From NCBI GenBank assembly GCA_022767345.1, contig JALEOD010000024.1:1-64000 (forward strand): a DNA stretch of 64,000 nucleotides, given 5' to 3'. Made by a program: the position numbers and the translations under genes. Positions 1-7,940 of the stretch are shown one piece after another. Position 1 is the stretch's first letter, and every line of letters begins with the position of its first letter. Source of the DNA: Emergencia sp. (GTDB taxonomy: Bacteria > Bacillota > Clostridia > Peptostreptococcales > Anaerovoracaceae). Under the pieces are notes generated by a model that saw only the letters and a program-made list of their open reading frames with translations, ran no database searches and was not told the DNA's origin.

Positions 1-36
1 AAAGTCCTTTGATAGTGTAAAATTAAGTTGTTCCAT
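1..36 (-). CDS. Transposase N-terminus (partial, IS256-like)
   Basis: Only 12 codons are inside the window. The start ATG (bases 36-34) follows GGAGGT with a 6-base spacer, so a real translation start is likely. The peptide MEQLNFTLSKDF matches the general look of mutator-family transposase N-termini, but no catalytic (DDE) residue is visible here. It could be another protein. Confidence 0.45.
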   Translation of the reverse strand, partial: MEQLNFTLSKDF

Positions 37-133
37 AACAGCACCTCCATTTAAGATTGGTTTTGCAAGATTTATTTTAACTGAAGGGTTCCTGTTATGG
101 AACTATTTTTTTCTATTTTACACCATTATATAG
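1..133 (-). mobile_element. End of an IS256 (mutator)-like insertion sequence, cut by the window edge
   Basis: The first 36 bases encode, on the minus strand, the start of a protein beginning MEQLNFTLSKDF, preceded by a good ribosome binding site (GGAGGT). That start resembles IS256/mutator transposases of Clostridia. About 85 bases upstream, read on the minus strand, lies GGTGTAAAATAG (near 122-133), like the GTGTAAAAT terminal inverted repeats of IS256-type elements. The outer boundary near 133 is an estimate; the other end and any target duplication lie outside the window. Family assignment is by recollection of short motifs only. Confidence 0.5.
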
Positions 134-263
134 ACGCGACCTACTTTCATCGTAATTTCCCCTTAATCATAATGATTCTTACGAAAATTATACCATAAAA
201 ATATATATTGTAATAGGTTAATTCGCCCTAATTCTAGCATATCGTCAAGCCACTTACAAATAC

Positions 264-363
264 TTTCGGAAAAGTGGTCGTTTTTTCGGAAAACTGGTCA
301 AAATTGGGATATTTTTCCACTCGCAAAGGCGTTTTTCCAAAAATAGGTCAAATTGACCTATTT
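264..363. promoter_or_regulatory. Tandem repeat operators upstream of the XRE gene
   Basis: Two direct repeats TTTCGGAAAASTGGTC start at 264 and 284, exactly 20 bases apart, and a degenerate third copy (TTTCCAAAAATAGGTC) begins at about 334. The third runs into a perfect palindrome, AAATAGGTCAA-A-TTGACCTATTT (341-363). The block ends about 50 bases before the start of the helix-turn-helix gene. Two-turn spacing of direct repeats next to an XRE gene suggests autoregulation; this is inferred. Bases 134-263 are AT-rich and show nothing else I can name. Confidence 0.5.
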
Positions 364-413
364 TTTGTAGGGGAATTTGCCATAATATTTCTTAGAAAGG
401 AGGTTGACCTGCA

Positions 414-638
414 ATGAGCAGACTCAGAGAATTAAGAAAAAACAAAGACCTGACACAACTTCAAGTGCAGCTCAAAACCGGTATCGATCAGTCCAATTAT
501 TCTAAGATGGAATCAGGAAAACGCAAGCCAACTTCCGACCAAGCCGAGCTCTTATCCCATCTTTTTGAGACCAGTGTCGACTATATTTATGGATTCACTG
601 ACGACCCGACCCCATATCCAAAGCCTGAGAAAAAATAA
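414..638 (+). CDS. Small XRE-family helix-turn-helix regulator
   Basis: A 74-residue protein that is almost entirely one Cro/CI-type helix-turn-helix: LRELRKNKDLTQLQVQLKTG is helices 1-2, and SNYSKMESGKRKP is the recognition helix and turn typical of XRE proteins. The rest (AELLSHLFETSVDYIYGFTD) is the usual fourth and fifth helices. The start is supported by AAAGGAGG nine bases upstream. There is no sensor or toxin domain. It lies alone between an IS end and a bidirectional terminator, with repeat operators in front of it, so it is probably an autoregulated phage- or plasmid-type repressor. Its targets are unknown. Confidence 0.85.
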   Translation: MSRLRELRKNKDLTQLQVQLKTGIDQSNYSKMESGKRKPTSDQAELLSHLFETSVDYIYGFTDDPTPYPKPEKK

Positions 639-715
639 CGAGACGGCTTAACTGCCTTTTCGTTGATATTTTGAATATTTCTATTTGCCTTTTCGTGATT
701 TGCATGCCGCAATCC

Positions 716-750
716 AAACGGAGCTGCTCAAAAAGAGACAGCTCCGTTTT
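716..750. terminator. Bidirectional rho-independent terminator
   Basis: Stem AAACGGAGCTG / CAGCTCCGTTT (11 bp) with a 12-base loop, followed by T residues on the plus strand. It lies between the convergent XRE gene and the amidohydrolase gene and could serve both. Confidence 0.75.
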
Positions 751-783
751 ACAGTCTTTACTTCATTACATTTTATTTAAAAT

Positions 784-1935
784 CTACGCCCGATACATTT
801 CTTTACCTCTGACGTAAACCCGCTTCGGTTTCGCCTGCAAGTCGAGCGGATGCTGATCCCAAATGACGACATCGCCATCAAGGCCTTCTGCCAGACGACC
901 TTTCCGCTCAGAAATGCCCAGAATATCAGCCGGATTACAGGTGATACAACGAATTGCGTCTGCTTCGGAAAGTCCGTTTCTCACGCACATAGCAGCAAGC
1001 CAGTTAAGGGACTCCTGCGGTGTAACATTGTGATCTGTCGTTATTGCGACTTTCACACCTGCTGCAATGAGAACTGCTGCCGTATCAAAAGACTTGTTTC
1101 TCAGCTCGTACTTGGATTTTGAACCAAAAGACGGACCAACGATGGCAGGATATCCTGATTTTGCAATATGGTCAGCAATGAGATGACCATCGGTGCAGTG
1201 ATCCAGTGTCGCGCGAACTCCAAATTCCTTGCAAATCCGGATTGCTGTGCAGATATCATCAGACCGGTGACAATGCGCTTTGATTGGAATTTCTCCATCA
1301 ATAACCCGAACCATAGCTTCCATGCCCAGATCAATCTTAAAATGGTCACCCTTTTTCAGCGCTTCTTCTTTCTCTGCTTTGTAGTCGATGGCGTCCTGCA
1401 GACACTCCCGCAGCATAAAAGCCACCGAAGCCCTGGTATTAGGCTGTTTTCCCCTGCGACCAAAATCCCTTGGGTTTTCACCAAAGGCACACTTCATCCC
1501 TGCGTCAGGAACCAAGATCATGTCGTCTACTACCAAAGAGCCGTTATTTTCCACGATGACCGCAGTACCTGCTACAACACCGCCGCTGCCAAATCCCGTG
1601 CACATGGTCGTAACGCCTCCGGTCAAAGCCTCCGCAAAAGCTACATCTCCCGGAAAAAGCGCATCAATCGAACGCATTTCAGGCGTTACCGGTTCATTTT
1701 CACAGATATCATCGCCCTCCCACTGGATGCCTTCTTCGTACATACCGATATGGGAATGGGCTTCAATCAGACCCGGCGTCACAAAACAGCCAGCGGCATC
1801 GATGATTTCCTCATCGACACCGCCTTTTAAATTCAAACCGATTTCAGCGATTTTTTCGCCCGCTAATCGAATATCCAGCTGTTCAAAAATGCCAGGTTCG
1901 TCTAAAAACAGTTTAGCATTTTTTATAATCATCAT
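784..1935 (-). CDS. Amidohydrolase family protein (imidazolonepropionase-like)
   Basis: A 383-residue metal-dependent hydrolase of the amidohydrolase superfamily. The N-terminal beta-sandwich strand (MIIKNAKLF...AGEKIAEIG) leads to the metal motif HSH in GLIEAHSHIG (about residues 60-64). Further likely ligands are the His in IKAHCHR, the His in LDHCTDGH and the catalytic Asp in ITTDHN. The C-terminal GDVVIWDQHPL sandwich strand completes the fold. Substrate unknown; relatives cleave cyclic amides or N-acyl amino acids. The gene starts right after oppF (stop 1936-1938, GAGGAG ribosome site), so it is probably cotranscribed with the oligopeptide ABC remnant. The second ATG at 1932 is an equally good start. 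Confidence 0.8.
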   Translation of the reverse strand: MMIIKNAKLFLDEPGIFEQLDIRLAGEKIAEIGLNLKGGVDEEIIDAAGCFVTPGLIEAHSHIGMYEEGIQWEGDDICENEPVTPEMRSIDALFPGDVAFAEALTGGVTTMCTGFGSGGVVAGTAVIVENNGSLVVDDMILVPDAGMKCAFGENPRDFGRRGKQPNTRASVAFMLRECLQDAIDYKAEKEEALKKGDHFKIDLGMEAMVRVIDGEIPIKAHCHRSDDICTAIRICKEFGVRATLDHCTDGHLIADHIAKSGYPAIVGPSFGSKSKYELRNKSFDTAAVLIAAGVKVAITTDHNVTPQESLNWLAAMCVRNGLSEADAIRCITCNPADILGISERKGRLAEGLDGDVVIWDQHPLDLQAKPKRVYVRGKEMYRA

Positions 1936-2892
1936 TTACTCCTCATAGAGCACGCAGGCAACCTGATGTTCAGGCCCTACATTCGTCAGTTCTAAATTTC
2001 TGCCGGTACATTTTTCTGTCGCGTAAGGACAGCGAGTCGCAAAACGGCAGCCCGGTTTCGGGTCAATCGGGCTTGTGATTTCGCCCTTAATCAATTCTCT
2101 CGGCTTTCCTCTGTAAGCAAGATCCGGAATCGGAATTGCAGATAGAAGCGCCTTGGTGTACGGGTGCTTCGGGTCGTCAAAGAGTTCCTGTGACGGTGCG
2201 TATTCTACCACCTGACCCAGATACATAACTGCAATATGGGTGGAGATGTGGCGCACAACCGAAAGGTCATGGGTGATGAACATGTAAGTCAGTCCCATGG
2301 AATCCTGCAGATCCATCATCAGGTTCAGAACCTGCGCCTGAATCGATACATCCAGGGCGGATACCGGCTCATCACAGACGATAAAGCTCGGATTCAGCGC
2401 CAGAGCTCTTGCTACACCGATACGCTGGCGGCGGCCGCCGTCCAGCTCGTGTGGGTAGCTATTGGCAAGTCTTCTTGCCAGACCTACCGTATCCATCAGT
2501 TCCAGGATTCTCTGATCCTTTGCCGCCTTATCCCTGTAAATATGATTCACTTTCAGCGGCTCTTCGATAATCTGGCTGACAGACATTCTCGGATTCAAAC
2601 TGGCGTAAGGGTCCTGGAAGATAATCTGCATTTCAGAACGCATTTTCTTCATGTCAGAAGAACCCAGCTTCTGAATATCCTTTCCTTCGTAAAGGACGCT
2701 GCCGGAGGTTGCCGGAAGCAGTCTCAGGATGGTTCTTCCAAGGGTACTCTTTCCGCAGCCGGATTCTCCAACTACACCCAGGGTATGACCCCTCTCAATG
2801 CTGATGTTGACATCGTCTACTGCATGAAGCATGCCGGATCCGGTCTTAAAATATTTCTTTAAATGTTTCGTTTCAATCAGTGGTGTTCCCAT
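1936..2892 (-). CDS. oppF: Oligopeptide/dipeptide ABC transporter ATP-binding protein (OppF/DppF type)
   Basis: A 318-residue ABC ATPase: Walker A GESGCGKSTLGR, Q-loop QIIFQDPYASLNPRM, signature LDGGRRQR, Walker B FIVCDEPVSALD, H-loop ITHD, and the Opp-specific C-terminal cysteine motif (CRFATRCPYATEKC). It should energise peptide import at the cytoplasmic face. I prefer the ATG at 2892, eight bases after AGGTGA and one base after the oppD stop, over the GTG at 2904. The partner oppD is truncated and no permease or binding protein is nearby, so this transporter is probably not functional as encoded here unless it pairs with subunits elsewhere. Confidence 0.85.
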   Translation of the reverse strand: MGTPLIETKHLKKYFKTGSGMLHAVDDVNISIERGHTLGVVGESGCGKSTLGRTILRLLPATSGSVLYEGKDIQKLGSSDMKKMRSEMQIIFQDPYASLNPRMSVSQIIEEPLKVNHIYRDKAAKDQRILELMDTVGLARRLANSYPHELDGGRRQRIGVARALALNPSFIVCDEPVSALDVSIQAQVLNLMMDLQDSMGLTYMFITHDLSVVRHISTHIAVMYLGQVVEYAPSQELFDDPKHPYTKALLSAIPIPDLAYRGKPRELIKGEITSPIDPKPGCRFATRCPYATEKCTGRNLELTNVGPEHQVACVLYEE

Positions 2893-2893
2893 G

Positions 2894-3691
2894 TTAAATC
2901 TCACCTGCCTTTAATTTTTCGTAAAGGTGGCATCTGATAGAATGACTTCCTTCAGTGAACACCTCCGGCGCCTTGTTCTTGCAGATTTCTTCGCAATGCT
3001 GGCATCTCGGGTGGAATTTGCAGCCGCTCGGCAAATCCATCGGGTCTGGCATCAGGCCGTCTACCGGTTTTAAGCGGTTTGAACTTCCCTGCAGGCTCGG
3101 CAGAGATCCGAAGAGCCCCTTTGTATAAGGGTGGTGCGGTTTTTCAAAGTCAAAAATGTCATAGACACTGCCTATTTCAATGATTTCCCCTGCATACATG
3201 ATGGCTACATTGTCGCACATCTGACATACGATGCCCAAATCATGGGTAATCATAATCATGGAAGTGTTCAACTCTTCCTTCAGGTTACTCATCATATCCA
3301 GTACCTGATTCTGTACGGTTACATCAAGGGCTGTGGTCGGCTCATCGGCCAAAAGCAGCATCGGGTCGCATACCAGCGCCATGGCGATGACAACACGCTG
3401 TTTCATGCCGCCGGAAAACTGGTGCGGGTATTCATATTTTCTGTCTACTGTGATACCAACCAGCTTCAACACTTCGTCCACGCGGTCTTCTACCTGATCA
3501 TCGGAAAGTTCCGGGTGGTGGGTTTCGATGGCTTCGGCAATCTGATCGCCTACAGTCAGTACCGGATTCAGGGATGTCATCGGATCCTGGAAAATCATAC
3601 TGATATGGCTTCCTCTGATATCACGCATTGCATCCTCTGAATACTGTACCAGATCTTTTCCTTCAAACTCGATTTTTCCTCTGCTGATGAG
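2894..3691 (-). pseudogene. oppD: oppD/dppD-type ATPase, 5' end deleted
   Basis: The reading frame carries OppD sequence from LISRGKIEFEGKDL through the Q-loop (MIFQDPMTSLNPV), signature FSGGMKQR, Walker B LLLADEPTTALD, the H-loop (ITHD) and the Opp C-terminal cysteines. It meets an in-frame TAA at 3698-3700, directly before the recognisable homology. The first ~75-80 residues, including Walker A, are absent. The only internal ATG (3628) would give a 244-residue protein without a nucleotide-binding P-loop. Sequence beyond 3692 is AT-rich and is not opp-like, so a deletion or rearrangement joined the oppD body to the region upstream of the DarA-like gene. The missing oppA/B/C genes were presumably lost in the same event. 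Confidence 0.8.
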
Positions 3692-3855
3692 ATTATTTTA
3701 ACATTTTTATGTACTAAAATCAATTCACTACTTTCTCCTACCTCACGAAAGTGCTATTTTTCCCATGTATTTTCCCATTTTCCCAAAATATTTTATTCAG
3801 TTTTGGTTATATTTTATGGTATACTATATTAAAACCAATTGGGAGGATAAGACTA

Positions 3856-4209
3856 ATGGAACAAAAGGAACAGCAAAAACTGATTATGGCTGTATTAAAC
3901 GGAGATGATTACGAGGATACGATTCATGATTTAACACAAAATGGATTTTTTGTCACCGTGCTCAACTCTTCCGGCGGCTTTTTCCGCAAGAAAAATGTAA
4001 CCATCATGATTGGTACCAGCGAATCCAAAAGCAAGGATGTTTTGGAAATTCTCAGAGTTGATGCCGGCGTACGCGAAAAAACCACTTATCAGAACGTGAC
4101 AGCGCCGGGCTGTGAACAGATGAGTCTGGTTCCACCGATTCCTATCAAAAAACCAGCCGGCGGCACCACCGTATTCATCATGGACCTGTGCAGTATTGAA
4201 AAATTCTAA
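3856..4209 (+). CDS. PII-like cyclic-di-AMP receptor family protein (DarA/YaaQ-like)
   Basis: A 117-residue protein with the DarA/YaaQ pattern: LIMAVLNGDDYEDTIHDLTQ, then NGFFVTVLNSSGGFFRKKN (the glycine- and arginine-containing loop that contacts c-di-AMP in this family), VTIMIGT, and a C-terminal strand ending VFIMDLCSIEKF. DarA proteins are trimeric ferredoxin-like signal receptors. The start ATG follows GGGAGGAT at eight bases. DarA is often near tmk/holB in Firmicutes; here it stands with an unrelated neighbour, and it is divergent enough that ligand binding is not assured. Other c-di-AMP-linked genes in the window are gdpP and ktrA. Confidence 0.7.
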   Translation: MEQKEQQKLIMAVLNGDDYEDTIHDLTQNGFFVTVLNSSGGFFRKKNVTIMIGTSESKSKDVLEILRVDAGVREKTTYQNVTAPGCEQMSLVPPIPIKKPAGGTTVFIMDLCSIEKF

Positions 4210-4317
4210 ATTTCAGCGTGTATCTTCGATTGATAAGCACACACTTTTAAGAAGCCCAACTTTCTCAACGTGTCCTTTTCAATCGAAAATACTGGTAAAT
4301 AGAGCGAGGTTATTCCT

Positions 4318-5001
4318 ATGGCACTTTTGCAAAGACAGACTTTCGATATTCCTATCACCGAAATAAAAGATCTTGACGACATGTTTTTCAAACTTATCGA
4401 GATGAAGAAAGAAAAAGCGCTGAAGCGGTTTTCTGCGCAGTATGAAGAAACCCGTCAGCAGATTTTTCACTCGGTCACCGTGCGCGGCGTCTGTGAATCC
4501 TTTGCCGTTGACACCATTTCCGGCGATGATATTCACCTTGCAGACGGCACGATAATCCGCAGCGAAATGCTATCTCATCTCTTTTCTAAGGCGGAGGAAA
4601 TCGTATTTGCCGCCATCACGGTTCTCGGTTATGACCAACTGGCAGAAAGCGAAACCGATAATCTCAAACTGCTCTTTTACGATGGTTGGGGATCCTCTGT
4701 TGCAGAATGCGGTCACACATGGCTCCGCAATCAGATTAAAGCAAAACTTGCAGGTGCTGGTGCCAGCGTTACTTTTCCATGGTGTCCCGGTCAGCACGAA
4801 GTGGACATCAAGCTGCAGAAGGAACTCTTTGCGCTCTTAAAGCCTGAGGACATCGGCATTACCCTGTCGCCGGGTTTTATGATGCATCCGCAAAAGTCGG
4901 TTAGCAGCTTTATCGGCATCGGCCATGACGTAGAAATGGAAACCCTGCGAGCCTGCGATTTCTGCAGGCTGAGAGAAACCTGCCCGGCTGCTTATGCGTA
5001 A
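4318..5001 (+). CDS. Vitamin B12-dependent methionine synthase activation-domain-like protein
   Basis: A 227-residue free-standing relative of the C-terminal activation domain of cobalamin-dependent methionine synthase, a domain that binds S-adenosylmethionine and reactivates oxidised B12. Support: the conserved tail SPGFMMHPQKSVSSFIGIG and the mid-region LFYDGWGSSVAECGH. It ends in a cysteine cluster, CDFCRLRETC, found in clostridial stand-alone versions. It may service MetH or another corrinoid protein; in this B12-dependent ornithine fermenter an analogous role toward the aminomutase is conceivable but unproven. The gene ends at a bidirectional terminator facing orr. Confidence 0.7.
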   Translation: MALLQRQTFDIPITEIKDLDDMFFKLIEMKKEKALKRFSAQYEETRQQIFHSVTVRGVCESFAVDTISGDDIHLADGTIIRSEMLSHLFSKAEEIVFAAITVLGYDQLAESETDNLKLLFYDGWGSSVAECGHTWLRNQIKAKLAGAGASVTFPWCPGQHEVDIKLQKELFALLKPEDIGITLSPGFMMHPQKSVSSFIGIGHDVEMETLRACDFCRLRETCPAAYA

Positions 5002-5007
5002 GAAATG

Positions 5008-5043
5008 AAAGAGAAGCCTTTTCTAATCCAGGCTTCTCTTTTC
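5008..5043. terminator. Bidirectional terminator between the MetH-activation-like gene and orr
   Basis: Perfect 11-bp stem AAAGAGAAGCC / GGCTTCTCTTT with a 12-base loop and T-rich flanks in both directions. It sits between converging genes. Confidence 0.85.
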
Positions 5044-5046
5044 TGT

Positions 5047-6135
5047 TTATTTGATATAGTCCTTCTCCACATACGGGCTTGTTGCTGTCTTCAGCATTCC
5101 CCCGTAGCCAAGTTCAAATTCCACAATGTCGCCGACCTGATAATCTTTGTCACAATGGGTCACATCTAAAATGATATGGTCAGAGCTGCCGCCCATGATT
5201 TCAATCTGCGCATCGCAAGGCGTCATGCTGCCCAAATCGGTATCCTGTTTGCCGATACCGATGATGGCGCGTTTCATGATTCCCCTATCTTCATAATAAG
5301 GCTTTTCTCCAAAAGCATCCACGCCTACTTCGCCGATTGGAAGAGACGGTTTTTCCTTCAGTTCAATAATCTGCGCCTGCAGAATCAGTGCATCACTGAC
5401 CGTTCCCGGCAGCTTGGTTTCATACGCTGTGTCATTACCCAAAAGGAAAGACTCGCCCAGGCGCAGGTTGTTGATTCCCTCCGGCAGTTCTCCTTTATCT
5501 ACCAGATAAATAGAACTGGAATTTCCACCGGAAATCATCTCCAGTTTGATATCAAATTTTTCCTCTAATCGTCTTCCGATTGCTACCAGCTGGGACAAAT
5601 TGTCATTCTTTGGAATAATCGCGCCATAGCAGGTCAGATTGACACCAATACCATACAGGTTGATATGTTCCATCTTCAAAATCTCTTCCACCGCTTCGTC
5701 AATCAGTTCTTCATTCTGGAAGAAAATGCCTTCTCTCAAATCACCCAGGTCAATCATCAGCAGGATATCGTGGACTTTTCCCGCTTTTTTGGCCTCTTCA
5801 TTGAGCAGTCTAATAGTGGAAAGCTCCGAATTAAAGGATAAATCCACATATTCCACCACTTCGGAAACCTCACAGTGCATCGGAATACGCAGCAGAACAG
5901 TCTTCTTGCCGTTTGCTCTTGCTGTCTGCGCAAAACCAGCGATGTTCTTCACTCTGGAATCGGCGATAAAATCCACATGAGGATTTTCTGCCACCATCTT
6001 CACCATCTCTTTGTCTGCGCAAAGTCCTTTTGTGACAATCATCAGGGAGCAGCCTCCGCGGTCCTTTGTAATCGCCGCACAGGCATTGAGATTGTCTTCT
6101 AATTTCTTCAAGTTAATGATTAATTTCGGGTACAT
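5047..6135 (-). CDS. orr: Ornithine racemase (PLP-dependent, alanine racemase family)
   Basis: A 362-residue fold-type III PLP enzyme. The Schiff-base lysine is Lys36 in MIVTKGLC, followed by the TIM-barrel strands DFIADSRVKN, LLRIPMHCEV, LLMIDLGDLREG and LEMISGGNSSS (PLP-phosphate loop). It should interconvert L- and D-ornithine, supplying the D-ornithine used by OraS/OraE. The assignment rests on family resemblance plus linkage to the aminomutase and MutL-type genes, the arrangement known from Clostridium sticklandii and C. difficile. It is the last gene of a minus-strand run (nuclease-like, GNAT, MutL-like, orr). Confidence 0.85.
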   Translation of the reverse strand: MYPKLIINLKKLEDNLNACAAITKDRGGCSLMIVTKGLCADKEMVKMVAENPHVDFIADSRVKNIAGFAQTARANGKKTVLLRIPMHCEVSEVVEYVDLSFNSELSTIRLLNEEAKKAGKVHDILLMIDLGDLREGIFFQNEELIDEAVEEILKMEHINLYGIGVNLTCYGAIIPKNDNLSQLVAIGRRLEEKFDIKLEMISGGNSSSIYLVDKGELPEGINNLRLGESFLLGNDTAYETKLPGTVSDALILQAQIIELKEKPSLPIGEVGVDAFGEKPYYEDRGIMKRAIIGIGKQDTDLGSMTPCDAQIEIMGGSSDHIILDVTHCDKDYQVGDIVEFELGYGGMLKTATSPYVEKDYIK

Positions 6136-6153
6136 AATTTCTCTCCTTTTCGC

Positions 6154-7899
6154 TTACTGCGGCTCCTCTCGATTTGGGCAATTTCTTCTGGTACAATGCT
6201 TGCAGTCATGGGTACAGTCACCCATATACTGTCCGCCGCTTTCAGTTTTCGCGGCCCATTTGCCTTTGATGCCCTGTCCATCCCGCATTTCCGCTTTTTC
6301 ATCGGATTGCGCCAAAGCCGCTTCACGAGCAGCTTTCATCTCCTCCTCGCTGGCACCGCCAATCTTTTCTTCTTCTTTGAAAGCGGTCATATCATAGCCC
6401 ATGGCCTCACATTCCTCGATATGCTTGCGGTACTCTTCGTCTCTCTTCTTTGCCTCTTCCAGCTCACGGTTTACATCTTCCATGGCTTTGCTGATTACCG
6501 TGAAATCCTGTTCTTTCTTTTCCGGGAATGTAAAGCCGAGACTCTTTTCCAGCAGACGGATTGCCGCTTCTCTATAGCGCTTGGACAGCACGCCCAAGGA
6601 CGCCATGATATAGTCATTATCCACCAGAATCTGCGCATGCTCTGTCGGGAACAGCATCATGCCAGTTTCATTGTGCTTTGCGATTTCCCGCATAATTTCC
6701 ACCCGGTGCGGCAGTCTGGTCAATGCGCCGCCAGTTCCTACAATATATTTTACCGGCGTCAGATCTTTGCCCTCCGCCACGGTGCTTCTGCCGGAAGGTC
6801 CGTAGATGTAACGAATAATACCTGCATGGCGCTCTACTGCTTTCAACACGGCTTCTTTGGTCAAACGCTCCACCAGCTTAAATTCATCTTCTGTCTTTGG
6901 AATGGCAACATAGGTTTCCAGAGTTTTATCAAGGTTGATTCCCATTTTTTCACATTCCTTGCGAAGCTTTTCTTCACCGATGGACTCGATGACTTTCATG
7001 CGGTTTACATAAACGCCCAAATCACCTTCCACGGTTCGCTTTGCCTTTGGCTCCGGAGAAACCATGATGCGGGCAATTTTGTCGGATTCCGTAGCGACAG
7101 AATGAAGGTCGGTTGTCGCGCCGCCCACGTCCAGCACGATCAAATCACCCAGACAGTCGTAGAGCAGTTTCGTACATTCCATTACGGCTCCCGGCGTCGG
7201 AATAATCGGTCCGTTTACCATGTCGCGCACATGTTCCATACCCGGCGCGTTGGTGATATGCTCCTCGAATGCGTCCTGAATCACCTTTCTGCAAGGTTCT
7301 ACATTAAGGTCGTCGATTTTGGGATAAACGTTTTCTACATTATACAGTTTCTGCCCGCTTTCTTCGTCAAAAATCAGTTTCATCTCTTCCTGATTTTCAA
7401 TATTGCCGGCGTAGATAATCGGTGTCTTCAATCCCAATGCACGAATTTTTTCAGCATTGTCTATGGCAGTTTCCCTTTCGCCATAATCTACGCCGCCCGC
7501 AATGAGAATCAGATTCGGGTTCACTTCTTTAATCTTTGCAAGATCTGTTCTTCTCAGTTTTCCGGCGGTCACATAATGAATGATGCCGCCTGCCCCCAGT
7601 GCGGCTTCCTTTGCGGCTTTGGCAGTCATATCGTAAACCAGTCCGTGCACGGTCATTTTCAGTCCGCCGGCAGCCGATGAAGTTGCCAGCATTTCATCGT
7701 ATTCTAAGCTGTCGATTTCCATCTTCTTACAAAGGTCGTCAATGGCCCCCTGCAGTCCGATACGCACATCACCGTCCATAACCGATGTCGGCGCCTGCCC
7801 CTGCGCCCAAAATACAGGATTGTCTGTATCTAAATCTTTAAACGCGTTTACAACTGTGGTCGTCGAGCCGATTTCGGCTACTAATACGTCTACTTTCAT
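6154..7899 (-). CDS. MutL/GlmL-family ATPase associated with the B12-dependent ornithine aminomutase
   Basis: A 581-residue member of the GlmL/MutL family of actin-fold ATPases, which accompany adenosylcobalamin mutases and are thought to be reactivating or assembly chaperones. Phosphate-1 motif VAEIGSTTT (8-16) and phosphate-2 motif LIVLDVGGATTDLH are clear, as is the glycine-rich adenosine-binding segment VGTGGALTRLPH. The family core is about 460 residues; this one adds ~110 residues: a charged helical stretch and a tail with CTHDCKHCTRRNC, which could bind a metal. Despite the name it is unrelated to mismatch-repair MutL. GAAGGAGG precedes the start; it sits 18 bases upstream of orr. Confidence 0.85.
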   Translation of the reverse strand: MKVDVLVAEIGSTTTVVNAFKDLDTDNPVFWAQGQAPTSVMDGDVRIGLQGAIDDLCKKMEIDSLEYDEMLATSSAAGGLKMTVHGLVYDMTAKAAKEAALGAGGIIHYVTAGKLRRTDLAKIKEVNPNLILIAGGVDYGERETAIDNAEKIRALGLKTPIIYAGNIENQEEMKLIFDEESGQKLYNVENVYPKIDDLNVEPCRKVIQDAFEEHITNAPGMEHVRDMVNGPIIPTPGAVMECTKLLYDCLGDLIVLDVGGATTDLHSVATESDKIARIMVSPEPKAKRTVEGDLGVYVNRMKVIESIGEEKLRKECEKMGINLDKTLETYVAIPKTEDEFKLVERLTKEAVLKAVERHAGIIRYIYGPSGRSTVAEGKDLTPVKYIVGTGGALTRLPHRVEIMREIAKHNETGMMLFPTEHAQILVDNDYIMASLGVLSKRYREAAIRLLEKSLGFTFPEKKEQDFTVISKAMEDVNRELEEAKKRDEEYRKHIEECEAMGYDMTAFKEEEKIGGASEEEMKAAREAALAQSDEKAEMRDGQGIKGKWAAKTESGGQYMGDCTHDCKHCTRRNCPNREEPQ

Positions 7900-7940
7900 T
7901 TGTCTGCCTCCTTCTATCTCTATCTTAATATTGCTCTATT

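Noticed and set aside
2431-2470. OppF signature motif LDGGR instead of LSGGQ taken as a defect
   Set aside because: Clostridial oligopeptide/dipeptide ATPases of this type commonly carry LDGGRRQR, as I recall; Walker A, B and H-loop are intact.
3125-3145. T-box-like GGGTGG sequence
   Set aside because: Lies inside the oppD coding remnant, without the other T-box elements.
4210-4317. Cobalamin riboswitch before the MetH-activation-like gene
   Set aside because: Only 108 bases, with no B12-box sequence or fitting hairpins that I could find.
6196-7680. 494-codon open frame on the plus strand
   Set aside because: Antisense to the MutL-like gene, Phe/His/Cys-rich composition typical of a shadow frame, no ribosome site.
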